From the NCBI RefSeq assembly GCF_009765355.1, contig NZ_VTHK01000019.1:119113-183112 (forward strand): a DNA stretch of 64,000 bases, in the 5' to 3' direction. The position numbers and the translations under genes are program-made. Under the pieces are notes generated by a model. It saw only the letters and a program-made list of their open reading frames with translations, searched no databases and was not told where the DNA came from. Position 1 is the stretch's first letter. Each line of letters opens with the position of its first letter. The DNA is from Amycolatopsis anabasis (GTDB taxonomy: Bacteria; Actinomycetota; Actinomycetes; Mycobacteriales; Pseudonocardiaceae). This document shows, piece by piece, positions 7,683-15,096 of this stretch.

Positions 7683-8831
7683 ATGAAAGATGTGGAAACA
7701 AATACCAGACTCGCAGACCTGAAAGACATTATTCAATCGGAAGGGGAGGTGATCGCGAAGGCACAGGCCCGGCAGTTGAGAGCCATTGCAGAATTGGACA
7801 ACCTGCAAGGAAGATCCCGTGGTGTGCCCGTCGAAGTCGCCTGGATACTGAATCTGACAGAACACAAGTCGGCGAAGAAGGTGGCGCTCGCGCGGACGCT
7901 CACCACACGGCTGCCCGAGACCTTGAAGGCCATGGAGGGCGGGGTGATCGACGAGGAGAAAGCCGCCAAGATCGCCGATCCCACAGCGTACTTGAGCGAC
8001 GAGAAAGCCCGCGAAGTCGATGCCATCATGGCGGAACGCTTGAAGGACAAGAACCCCTCTTCGCTGCGCAAGATGGCGAACTACTGGATCGCCAAAGTCG
8101 ACAAGGCGGGATATGAGGCACGGTGCAAAGCCAAGCGCGCCGACCGGCAACTGCAGTTGATCCACCAAGACCACGGCATGAGCACCCTGATCGCCGATGT
8201 TCCGGCCGAAAAGGGCGGCGCCGCCTACCACAGCATCGACCGCGAAGCCCGCAAACGCAAAACCAAAGACGAACCGCGCACCCTGGACCAGTTACGCAGC
8301 GACATCCTGATCGAACGCTGCCTCGGCACCACCCACAGCGACCCCAAAGCCGACATCTACGTCTACGTCGACCTGCAAACCCTGGCCGGACTCAACAACG
8401 ACCCCGCCCAACTCGCCGGATACGGCCCCATCCCCGCCACCATCGCCCGCGACATCGCCCACAGCAAAGACTCCACCTGGCGCCGAATCGTCACCGACCC
8501 CATCACCGGGCTCCCGGCCGACATCGGCCGCACCCGCTACCGCCCACCCGCAGCCCTCGACCGCTACATCCGGCTACGCGACCGCGAATGCCGAGCACCG
8601 GGTTGTAACCGACCGGCGCAGGCAGGCGATATCGACCACACCCAAGACTGGGCCAAAGGCGGCACCACCGACAAAACCAACCTTGGCGGCTGGTGCGAAC
8701 GCCACCACTACCTCAAAGACGAGCCGGGCTGGCGATTCGAGGCCGAGCCCGACGGCAGCATTACCATCACCACCCCCACCGGCGGCACCTACACCAGCAA
8801 ACCCGAACCCCTCCACGAACCCCGCGCTTAG
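7683..8831 (+). CDS. DUF222-HNH endonuclease domain protein (13E12-repeat-like family)
   Basis: 382-aa protein with an N-terminal helical DUF222-like region and a C-terminal HNH nuclease domain: CRAPGCNRPAQAGDIDHTQDW then GGTTDKTNLGGWCERHH, giving two zinc-type CxxxxC/CxxHH pairs and the catalytic DIDH. Such proteins are multi-copy and mobile-like in mycobacteria and relatives; their role is unproven. The start is ATG at 7683 with no strong ribosome site, right after an AT-rich stretch; GTG at 7692 is an alternative. The first third is visibly less GC-rich than the rest. The TAG stop lies in the TTAG target duplication of the adjacent insertion element, so the element inserted exactly at the stop codon without changing the protein. 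Confidence 0.88.
   Translation: MKDVETNTRLADLKDIIQSEGEVIAKAQARQLRAIAELDNLQGRSRGVPVEVAWILNLTEHKSAKKVALARTLTTRLPETLKAMEGGVIDEEKAAKIADPTAYLSDEKAREVDAIMAERLKDKNPSSLRKMANYWIAKVDKAGYEARCKAKRADRQLQLIHQDHGMSTLIADVPAEKGGAAYHSIDREARKRKTKDEPRTLDQLRSDILIERCLGTTHSDPKADIYVYVDLQTLAGLNNDPAQLAGYGPIPATIARDIAHSKDSTWRRIVTDPITGLPADIGRTRYRPPAALDRYIRLRDRECRAPGCNRPAQAGDIDHTQDWAKGGTTDKTNLGGWCERHHYLKDEPGWRFEAEPDGSITITTPTGGTYTSKPEPLHEPRA
8828..8831. repeat. Left copy of TTAG target-site duplication
   Basis: TTAG directly precedes the left terminal inverted repeat at 8832 and is repeated at 9356-9359 directly after the right one. A 4-bp YTAR duplication is usual for one branch of the IS5 family. It contains the TAG stop of the HNH gene. 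Confidence 0.7.
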
Positions 8832-9355
8832 GAGGTCAGTTCGGAATGAGTCGGCGTGTCAGTTTTGCTGATGCCGCACGATGTTCCAGGCTTGCACCGC
8901 TGATTCCGGTTCGGCAGCGACGGTTCCGCTATAGAGCGCCTTCTTACCGAACTGCGCGCGGCCGGACGACTAGAGTCGGCCCACGCGATCGTGGACTCGG
9001 CCCACCTGCGCGCGCTCAAAGCGGAGCGCACACCGGCCCCAGCCCAGTCGACCGGCGCAAACCCGGTTCCAAGTACCACCTGATCACCGATGGCACCGGC
9101 ATCCCACTGGCCATCACCCTCACCGGCGGGCACCACGATGACGTCGGCATTACCTGATGATCGCGCCGCCGCAGCGCCGAGCACGGGTCCGGGCTGAGCA
9201 CCATACGCTGGCCCGTGAAGCGCACCTTCGCCTGGTTACGAGGCTTCAAAACGACTCCACATCCGCGCCGAACGCTGTGCCGATCTCCCAACAAGCCATC
9301 CTCAGCCTCACCTGCTCAGTCATCTGCCTTCGCAAACTCATACCGAACTGATCTC
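8832..9355 (+). mobile_element. Internally deleted IS5-family insertion sequence with intact ends
   Basis: A 524-bp element bounded by 19-bp imperfect terminal inverted repeats (GAGGTCAGTTCGGAATGAG at 8832-8850 and the complement of GAGATCAGTTCGGTATGAG at 9337-9355; 17 of 19 match) and flanked by TTAG on both sides. Full-length relatives of this IS5 branch are roughly 800-900 bp, so about a third is gone. The internal sequence holds transposase fragments in several frames. It can no longer make transposase, but its ends might still be mobilised in trans by a related element. Confidence 0.8.
8847..9351 (+). pseudogene. IS5-family transposase remnant
   Basis: Fragments in family order but changing frames: RLAPLIPVRQRRFRY (about 8891-8935), ELRAAGRLESAHAIVDSAHLR (about 8957-9020, holding the first catalytic Asp region), GPSPVDRRKPGSKYHLITD then GIPLAITLTGGHHDDV (about 9040-9150), STIRWPVKRTFAWLRGF (about 9199-9250) and ILSLTCSVICLRKL (about 9300-9345). 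The gaps between the first and second and between the third and fourth fragments are shorter than in intact IS5 transposases, so at least two deletions plus frameshifts have occurred. Confidence 0.78.
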
Positions 9356-9359
9356 TTAG
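9356..9359. repeat. Right copy of TTAG target-site duplication
   Basis: TTAG directly after the right inverted repeat, matching 8828-8831. The sequence beyond it (9360-9536) shows no gene or recognisable site. Confidence 0.7.
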
Positions 9360-9549
9360 AACCTGTTTGCGAACCCCGGTTTGGGAGTCCTAAGGGGACC
9401 GGTTGAAGGGCTTGGCGAGGGCTCGACGCCAGTTTTGGTATGCCCGGATCGGGTGTCCCTCGTGTCGGCGGAATGCGGTTTCCGGCCCTGTTCACCGCCT
9501 GCGTTGTGTCTCAAGACTGGATTGGGGAGTCGAGCGAGAGGAGCTGACG

Positions 9550-9828
9550 ATGGTGGGACATGAGCACGAGACCAAGGGGACGTGGAGAAGCAAGCTCACT
9601 GCTACCGGGGCCGACGTCAACCCGGATGTGCAGGCCGAACAAGCGGACCCGACAGAAGTGAAGCCCCAGCCGCGGGACTCGTTTGCCCTCGCGGCGGAAG
9701 CGCCTGACGAGGCTGCTGGGACCGCCGGGGAAACCGCGCGTACTGCTGCCGAGGATGAGGCGCCGACCGGCCAGGTCAAGCCCCAGCCGCGTCATAGCCC
9801 GTATAAGGGCCGGGTGATCGCGAAGTAG
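9550..9828 (+). CDS. Small hydrophilic protein with a duplicated VKPQPR motif
   Basis: 92-aa protein of unknown function. The ATG at 9550 follows GAGGAG with good spacing, which supports it as a real gene. It has no signal peptide, cysteine or membrane segment, is rich in Ala, Glu and Thr, and carries the same octapeptide twice: VKPQPRDS in the middle and VKPQPRHS near the C terminus, with an Ala/Glu-rich linker between. The C terminus is basic (PYKGRVIAK). The pattern suggests a disordered protein with two copies of a short binding or processing motif. No modification enzyme is next to it, so a peptide-precursor role is only a speculation. Confidence 0.6.
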   Translation: MVGHEHETKGTWRSKLTATGADVNPDVQAEQADPTEVKPQPRDSFALAAEAPDEAAGTAGETARTAAEDEAPTGQVKPQPRHSPYKGRVIAK

Positions 9829-9920
9829 GACCCTGATTTCGCATCGGGTTCGGCTGCTGTGCGAGCGGCATGACCGAGCGGTATTCGGTGCTGGTGGCGC
9901 CGACGCCGGGAAGTGGGTGC

Positions 9921-10310
9921 TCAGTCGCCCGTGGCGGGTTTCAGCTCGATCCCGAGCGCGGTTGGCCAGCCGGGCCCGAAGTACTCCCGTGCCAGCTTGG
10001 CCATCTCGGCCAGGTTGCGCCGGTAGTGCCCGGCGATCGCATAGGCCCGGTTCGCCGCCGAGCGCAGGTCGGCCTGCAGCGCGGTGAGGTCGGCGTCGGT
10101 GACCGGGCGGGCGGCCGCGCCGCGAGCCCGGCCCTCGGCGAGATTCGGCAGTTCGGGCAGCGCGGCCGCGAAGTCGTAGGTGGCCCAGCGGTCGCCCTCG
10201 GCCTGCCAGTGGTCGGCCGCGTGCTCGGCCGCGGTGATGCCCGCCGCCAGCAGCTCCTGGAAGTTCCCCTCATTCACGAGCGGTGAGCCTAGGACACGTT
10301 CCGTGATCAA
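9921..10310 (-). CDS. Hypothetical protein, translationally coupled to the preceding small gene
   Basis: 129-aa helical protein of unknown function, no signal peptide or membrane segment (NFQELLAAGITAAEHAADHW, then a long Ala/Leu-rich helix DLTALQADLRSAANRAYAIAG). I use a TTG start at 10310 because it overlaps the stop of the upstream gene as TTGA, the coupling arrangement seen repeatedly in this window; GTG starts further in are possible. It is the last gene of the colinear set that includes the transposase. Confidence 0.6.
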   Translation of the reverse strand: MITERVLGSPLVNEGNFQELLAAGITAAEHAADHWQAEGDRWATYDFAAALPELPNLAEGRARGAAARPVTDADLTALQADLRSAANRAYAIAGHYRRNLAEMAKLAREYFGPGWPTALGIELKPATGD

Positions 10311-10558
10311 TCTCGTTTTGCGGCTCGCCTGGGTGACCGCGGCGCCGAACGAGGCCGCCGATCACCGCTGAGCGCCTGGTCAACCGCCTTGTCCGAGGCG
10401 CCCAGGAGTTTGAAGTGCCGCAGCAGTCGGGTGAGGTTGAGGTCGATCGTCACCGCGCGGCGGTGCACCTGGTCCAGCACGGTCCGGTCGTGTTCGAGCG
10501 CGGCCAGCCGGGCTTCCAGCGCCGCGACCCTGCTGTCCATCTGGTTCTTCGGCGGCAT
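10307..10558 (-). CDS. Small coiled-coil protein
   Basis: 83-aa protein: a predicted coiled coil in the first half (DSRVAALEARLAALEHDRTVL), then a leucine-rich helix (NLTRLLRHFKLLGA) and a strongly basic tail (RRPRSAPRSPRRAAKR). The ATG at 10558 follows GGGAGGAG. It begins 16 bp after the transposase stop on the same strand and overlaps the next gene by 4 bp. A nucleic-acid-associated or oligomerising role would suit the basic tail, but nothing is recognised. Confidence 0.62.
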   Translation of the reverse strand: MPPKNQMDSRVAALEARLAALEHDRTVLDQVHRRAVTIDLNLTRLLRHFKLLGASDKAVDQALSGDRRPRSAPRSPRRAAKRD

Positions 10559-10574
10559 CGCCTCTCCTCCCGGT

Positions 10575-11420
10575 TCAGGCCGCCGTCGGCCGGGGAACAC
10601 CACGGCGGCGGGTCAGCCGCCGGGTCATGAGCGTGATCGCCGCGATATTCAGGACCGATTCGCTGTTCTGGGGCAAGCGCTCGTGATCACGGATGTTCCT
10701 GCGCGCCCGGAGCAGCCAGCTGATCGTCCTCTCCACGACCCAACGGCGTGGCAGAACGACGAATCCAGACTCCTTCGGCCGGGGCACCACCTTGATGGTC
10801 AGGTTCAGGAACCGCTTGGCCCACTCGACCAGGCCGCCGCCGAAGGCGCTGTCGGCCCAGACGATGCTCACCGCGGGGAAGGTGATCCGCAGTCGCCAGA
10901 GCAGATCGCGGGCGAGGTCGCGGTCCTGCCGGTCGGCGGAGGTGACCAGGATCAGCAGCGGGAGCCCGCCGAGGTCCACCGCCAGCGCTCTCTTCCTCCC
11001 GTTGATGCGTTTCCCGGCGTCGAACCCGCGGCTGTGGCGGCCGACGGTCTCGGACGCCTTGACCGACTGGGAGTCGACGATCACCGCGACCGCCTGCGGG
11101 CTGTAGCCGCGGCGGGTTCGGATCCGCTGGCGCAGCTGGTCGAGGATCCGGCCGATGATCCCGGCGCGGGTCCAGCGTTCGAAGAATCCGTAGACCGTGC
11201 GCCAGGGAGGGAAATCCGCTGGCAGAGCGCGCCATTTCGCTCCGTTGTCGACCACGTAGCGCAGGGCGTCGACGATTGCCCGGCGGTCGTGGACCTCGGG
11301 GCGGCCGCCGCGGCTGGTCTGAGCGGCCGGGGTCGGCAACAGGGGCTGGAGCAGGCGCCACTCGGCCCGGGTCGTGTCCGAGGGGTAGCGGCGCCCGCGC
11401 GCGGTCACGGGCGATGCCAT
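10575..11420 (-). CDS. IS5-family transposase (apparently intact)
   Basis: 281-aa DDE transposase. Seen: the N-terminal DUF4096-type domain (WRLLQPLLPTP, then GAKWRALPADFPPWRTVYGFFERW), first Asp in VIVDSQSVKASETVG, second Asp in VWADSAFGG, and the Glu in RWVVERTISWL. No frameshift or gap is apparent. I could not find convincing terminal inverted repeats just outside the gene, and same-strand small genes follow directly, so it may be part of a larger module rather than a simple one-gene insertion sequence. Confidence 0.88.
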   Translation of the reverse strand: MASPVTARGRRYPSDTTRAEWRLLQPLLPTPAAQTSRGGRPEVHDRRAIVDALRYVVDNGAKWRALPADFPPWRTVYGFFERWTRAGIIGRILDQLRQRIRTRRGYSPQAVAVIVDSQSVKASETVGRHSRGFDAGKRINGRKRALAVDLGGLPLLILVTSADRQDRDLARDLLWRLRITFPAVSIVWADSAFGGGLVEWAKRFLNLTIKVVPRPKESGFVVLPRRWVVERTISWLLRARRNIRDHERLPQNSESVLNIAAITLMTRRLTRRRGVPRPTAA

Positions 11421-11475
11421 GGCGGATCGAGGCCTTCCACGGTGGGTTCGTGTTTTCGTTGCGTGCCAAGGGGTT

Positions 11476-11889
11476 TCAGGGTTCGAGGTCGGACAGGTTC
11501 TCCATGGTGGTCTTGCTGCCGGCGAGCATGTCCCGGACGCGGCGGCCCCAGTCGTCGGTGGGGTGGCAGGCGAAGAACGGATCGATCGTGCCGGTCAGCA
11601 GCCGCTTGAACCGGGTGTACTCGGTCTTGAACTGCCGCTGCGCGAACGGCACCACGTCGGCCGGATCCTCGGTGATGAGGAATCCCTGGCCCGGAACGTA
11701 GATCAGCGGGGTTCCGTACTGCGCGGCGAGATGCTCGCGCACGTAGATCAAGCCGCGTTTCACCTGGTAGACGCTCAGGTTGTTCGTGGCGGCGACGAGG
11801 TGCTTGGTGGACAGCGTGGCGGGGCGGGCCTCGAGCAGCGCGACGCGGACCTGTTCCCCGCACACGTGCGGCGGGAGCGCGCGTCGCAT
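11476..11889 (-). CDS. Small protein paired with DUF6192-like gene (RacP-like)
   Basis: 137-aa protein. Residues about 10-50 (VRVALLEARPATLSTKHLVAATNNLSVYQVKRGLIYVREHLA) read like a winged-helix DNA-binding domain; the rest is mixed and ends with DNLSDLEP-like acidic residues. ATG at 11889 lies 4 nt after the stop of the DUF6192-like gene, so the pair is cotranscribed. I recall actinobacterial proteins of this look annotated as RacP beside RacO/DUF6192 proteins, but that name is from memory and the function is unknown. Confidence 0.65.
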   Translation of the reverse strand: MRRALPPHVCGEQVRVALLEARPATLSTKHLVAATNNLSVYQVKRGLIYVREHLAAQYGTPLIYVPGQGFLITEDPADVVPFAQRQFKTEYTRFKRLLTGTIDPFFACHPTDDWGRRVRDMLAGSKTTMENLSDLEP

Positions 11890-11893
11890 CGGT

Positions 11894-12778
11894 TCACTCG
11901 CCCCGCAGCAGCCGCGCCAGCCCTTCGTCGAGACTGACTTCCCCGGTATCGACCGCAGTCTCAATCCAATCGGCGGTCGTGCGAACGCGGGCCACGTTGC
12001 GGTGCACGGTCTCCCGCTCGGGCGTGCTGAACTTGTGCCCGCGCAAGGTGGGCAGCGTCCGGCCGACCGACGCCACGAACGCCGAACACGCCCCGACCAG
12101 CTCGACGAACTGCTCACTCCGTTCGATCTGCTCCAGCGCCGGGGTCCGCTGCCGCACGATCTCCCCGGCCTGCCGGGAATGCTCGACCTGGGCCCAGTTC
12201 ACCCGGCCCCGGGCGGTCGCGTCCCGCATCGCCTTCGAAGCGACATTCGGCCGGCGCAGAAAATCCGTGGCCACCACCCCGGCCACCGCGTCATCGGCGG
12301 CCAGATCATGAATCTTGTCGATCTTCTCCTGCGTCGACTCCGGATCCCGCACCCGCCAGCCGACGACCCGCCGGGCGGCGTCGACGGTCCATCGGCGTTC
12401 CCCGCTGCGCTCGTGCATCGGCGGGTCGTCGATCACCTCGAACCGCTCGTCCAGCTTCCCCAGCACCTGGTGGATCGTGTGCGACACCCCGGACCGGCGC
12501 TGATCTTCCGGCCACCGGGCCGAGGTGTACCGGTACTTCTTGATGGTGGTCGCCGCAGCCCCTATGTCCTCGGCAAACAGCTCCAGCGCCTCGGACACGC
12601 TGTAGAGCTCTTCGTCCGCGATTGCGTGCTCACCATCCCGGTCTCTGATCGGTTCGATCTCCAGCGCCGCGTCCCCAAGCTTCCACTGGGCCCGGGATTG
12701 CTGCTCGACAAGCTGGCGGCCTTCCCGCACGAGCTGGTTGTAGCGGCGCTTGGTGACGTTCCCGATCTTCGTCGACAC
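11894..12778 (-). CDS. DUF6192-like (RacO-like) protein
   Basis: 294-aa protein starting VSTKIGNVTKRRYNQLVREGRQLV, then QSRAQWKLGDAALEIEPI, a pattern I associate with the actinobacterial DUF6192 family of unknown role. Residues about 65-110 (YSVSEALELFAEDIGAAATTIKKYRYTS) resemble a ParB/HTH-type helix-turn-helix. The GTG at 12778 is preferred because GGGGAGG lies upstream at suitable spacing; an extended reading from 12823 is possible. It is followed 4 nt later by the small partner gene and then the transposase. Confidence 0.68.
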   Translation of the reverse strand: MSTKIGNVTKRRYNQLVREGRQLVEQQSRAQWKLGDAALEIEPIRDRDGEHAIADEELYSVSEALELFAEDIGAAATTIKKYRYTSARWPEDQRRSGVSHTIHQVLGKLDERFEVIDDPPMHERSGERRWTVDAARRVVGWRVRDPESTQEKIDKIHDLAADDAVAGVVATDFLRRPNVASKAMRDATARGRVNWAQVEHSRQAGEIVRQRTPALEQIERSEQFVELVGACSAFVASVGRTLPTLRGHKFSTPERETVHRNVARVRTTADWIETAVDTGEVSLDEGLARLLRGE

Positions 12779-12906
12779 GAGGATCACCCCTCCCCGCCAG
12801 GGCGCGGCGCGTGTCGCCGACAACGAACCCCGACGGTCGGCAGCGGCCAGAATCCGCCGTCCGCCGCAACATCAGAAGGCTCCATTCGGGTGCTTGTTTC
12901 CGCAGG

Positions 12907-13323
12907 TCAGAGCCGATCTTTCGGGGTCGCGGAAACCGTACGACTTACCGTCCCGGTGACGGTATCCGGAACGGTTTTGCGGCGCCGCCACCCGCGAGTC
13001 CGGCACCGGCTCGAGCAGTAAACGGCGCTCACCCGGCGCTCGACACCCGGCACCCACTCCGTCCCGCACTCCGGACACCGCCGCCGGCCTTCCGGCGACT
13101 CGTCCCGCAGCGCTGCCACCCGCACCCGTGCCGACCGAACCCACCGCCAGTGCTGGACACGACAACGATCACCGCAGAACCGGGCATGGCGACGCGTCTT
13201 CGCCGGCAACACACGCCCGCAACAGAGACAACGCCGCTGCTCAGCGCCGACCCGGCCCCGCCCGGCAGCCTCCCCGGCCGGGCTCGTCGACCGGCGCTTC
13301 GCCGCCCGCAGCCGAACCACCAA
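12907..13323 (-). CDS. Small basic protein with two zinc-ribbon-like cysteine clusters
   Basis: 138-aa Arg-rich protein. Two similar clusters are visible: RCLCCGRVLPAKTRRHARFCGDRC (CxxC...CxxxC) and RCPECGTEWVPGVER...VYCSSRC (CxxC...CxxxC), each followed by an Arg/Trp-rich stretch (RVQHWRW; RTRGWRRRK). Such duplicated treble-clef fingers suggest nucleic-acid binding. The GTG at 13323 is the longest start. It is the first gene of the minus-strand accessory module. No family was recognised. From 13324 to 13604 I see no gene or site. Confidence 0.55.
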   Translation of the reverse strand: MVVRLRAAKRRSTSPAGEAAGRGRVGAEQRRCLCCGRVLPAKTRRHARFCGDRCRVQHWRWVRSARVRVAALRDESPEGRRRCPECGTEWVPGVERRVSAVYCSSRCRTRGWRRRKTVPDTVTGTVSRTVSATPKDRL

Positions 13324-13604
13324 CCCACCGTAGAACCGTCCAGCTGAAAGCCACGACGTCCACCAGGGCGACCGCGGGCAACATCGCCGAGCGACACCAC
13401 GTCCACCGCGCGCGTGGTCCGGCCAGCATCACGCCGCGCCTGACCTCGGCATAACCGCCTCAAGTAACCGGAAACCGCTGGCGTACAAGGCATTCGAGCT
13501 TTAGAAACACGCACTTAGCGGTCGCAACCTGTCCGGCCCCGAACTATGCGGCTCACCCCGACACGCCGAACCACGCGTATCCAGGCATTGCCGCCGATGC
13601 GAGG

Positions 13605-14426
13605 CTACGGCCAGCCGACCCCTGGCGCGGGCGCGGGAACGGTCTGCACCTGCCCGGTCCGCGGACCGCCGAACGGATTCTCCGGATTCCACACCGCCGC
13701 CAGGATGAACAACGTCTTCCCGTCCGGCCCGCCCAGCATGCACGCGAACGGGTTCCGGTCGAGTTCGATCCGCTGCAGCACCTCACCGCCTTCCCGGACC
13801 CGCACGCAGTCCTTATCCGTACGAGAAGTCCAGATGGCGCCCTCGGCGTCCATGCAGATTCCGTCCGGGCCGAGGCCGTCCGCCCAGACCCGGCGGTTCG
13901 ACAGGGTCCCGTCCGCGGCGATGTCGAAGGCCGTGAGCCGTCCGGCGAAGGATTCGCTGACGATCAGGGTGGAATTGTCGGGCGTGACGACCATGCCGTT
14001 GGGAAACTCGATGCCGTCCGCCACCTGGCGAACCGAGCCGTCGGGCGTGATCAGCGCGATGATCCCGGGGACGAACTCCGCCTTTCCCTCCAGGAAACCC
14101 AGGAAATCGAAATCGCTGCCGTTGACATAGATATTGCCGCGACCGTCCACCACGATCTCGTTGAACCCGGCGGCGAGATCGCGCAGATCGGCGTGGGCGA
14201 CCACCGATCCGTCGGGCTCCCGGCGCAGCAACAACCCTTGGCGCTCCTCCTTCTTCGGCAGGATGAGCTGGCGCCCGTCGGGCAACCAGTCGATGGAATG
14301 CGGGCCGATCTCCGGCTCGTGCGCGACGACTTCGCTGTTGCCGTCGACGTCGACCGCGATGACTTCGTCCGTGCCCCAGTGGCAGAAGCGGCATCGGGAC
14401 CTCCTCGAACTCGGGCTTCTCCCCAC
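13605..14426 (-). CDS. SMP-30/gluconolactonase-family protein, N-terminus eroded
   Basis: 273-aa six-bladed beta-propeller of the SMP-30/LRE family. From HWGTDEVIAVDVDGN onward it aligns well with lactonases: the metal ligands Asn in FPNGMVVT and Asp in LGPDGIC are present. The expected N-terminal block with the EGP/ESP metal-binding glutamate is not there; upstream codons (about 14385-14426) give an unrelated Arg/Ser-rich stretch, while another frame reads GEKPEFEEVP. The likely explanation is a deletion or frameshift near 14390, which would make it a pseudogene or a protein with altered activity. The GTG at 14426 is simply the longest available start. Confidence 0.65.
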   Translation of the reverse strand: MGRSPSSRRSRCRFCHWGTDEVIAVDVDGNSEVVAHEPEIGPHSIDWLPDGRQLILPKKEERQGLLLRREPDGSVVAHADLRDLAAGFNEIVVDGRGNIYVNGSDFDFLGFLEGKAEFVPGIIALITPDGSVRQVADGIEFPNGMVVTPDNSTLIVSESFAGRLTAFDIAADGTLSNRRVWADGLGPDGICMDAEGAIWTSRTDKDCVRVREGGEVLQRIELDRNPFACMLGGPDGKTLFILAAVWNPENPFGGPRTGQVQTVPAPAPGVGWP

Positions 14427-14488
14427 TACACGAACGACCCATGCCCAGGTCGACGTCGACGCCGCCCGAAACTGTCGGACCCCACCGC

Positions 14489-14494
14489 TAGCCT
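14489..14494 (+). promoter_or_regulatory. Leaderless -10 box of the pentapeptide-repeat gene
   Basis: TAGCCT ends 6 nt before the GTG start with no ribosome-binding site between. This TANNNT spacing is the standard actinobacterial leaderless promoter layout and fixes the start codon. Confidence 0.6.
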
Positions 14495-14500
14495 CACCTC

Positions 14501-15079
14501 GTGAGCGAAACCACCGAGGGAGAGACCTTCCGGAAGGCAGACTGGTACGCCGAGGAGCTCATCGGCCGCACGTACCAGAACTGCACGTTCCTGGAGGTCG
14601 ATCTCACCGAAGCGACGAACAGGGGGTGCGTGTTCAACGAATGCCACTTCGGCAACGTGCGGTTCAACGCCTCGCGGCACGCGGACTGCGCGTTCACCAG
14701 CTGCACCTTCAACCGGTGCAACTTCTTCGATGCGGAGCTTGAAAACTGCAAACTGATCGGGAGCACCTTCGCGGAGTCGGCGGTGCGGCCGATGCGTGTG
14801 CTCGGCGGTGACTGGTCGTTCGTGGGCCTGTCCGGGGCCGATCTGCGGCGGACGTCCTTCCAGCGGGTGCGGTTGCGCGAGGCCGACCTCACCGGGGCGA
14901 ACTGCGCGGACGCCCTGTTCGGCGAGGTCGATCTCTCCGGCGCGCAACTGCACGGCTGCAAGTTCACCGGCAGCGATCTGAGCGCACTCGATCCCCACCA
15001 CGCCGAGCTGACCGGGGCGATGATCACGCCGGAGCAGGCCGTGCAGCTCGCGGTGGCGATGGGGCTGACGGTGGGCTGA
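14501..15079 (+). CDS. Pentapeptide-repeat protein
   Basis: 192-aa right-handed quadrilateral beta-helix protein. From about residue 25 to 165 the sequence follows the five-residue A(D/N)LXX/CXFXX rhythm (CTFLE, CVFNE, CHFGN, VRFNA, CTFNR, CNFFD, ADLTG, VDLSG, CKFTG, SDLSA). The middle (VLGGDWSFVGLSG) interrupts the coil as in Qnr/McbG-like proteins. Length is close to that group, some members of which mimic DNA and protect gyrase, but many pentapeptide proteins have other roles. The GTG start is fixed by the leaderless -10 box. It is convergent with the GH172 gene. Confidence 0.88.
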   Translation: MSETTEGETFRKADWYAEELIGRTYQNCTFLEVDLTEATNRGCVFNECHFGNVRFNASRHADCAFTSCTFNRCNFFDAELENCKLIGSTFAESAVRPMRVLGGDWSFVGLSGADLRRTSFQRVRLREADLTGANCADALFGEVDLSGAQLHGCKFTGSDLSALDPHHAELTGAMITPEQAVQLAVAMGLTVG

Positions 15080-15096
15080 GGGCATCCGGCGCCCCC

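Noticed and set aside
9550..9828. Ribosomally made peptide precursor (RiPP)
   Set aside because: The duplicated motif is suggestive, but there is no leader-core boundary, Cys/Ser/Thr-rich core, modification enzyme or exporter next to it.
10575..11420. Simple insertion sequence with terminal repeats around the intact transposase
   Set aside because: I compared sequence before 10575 and after 11420 and saw no convincing inverted repeat or target duplication.
12811..13454. Plus-strand open frames opposite the zinc-ribbon gene
   Set aside because: Pro/Arg/Thr-rich shadow frames; the minus-strand reading has ordered cysteine pairs.
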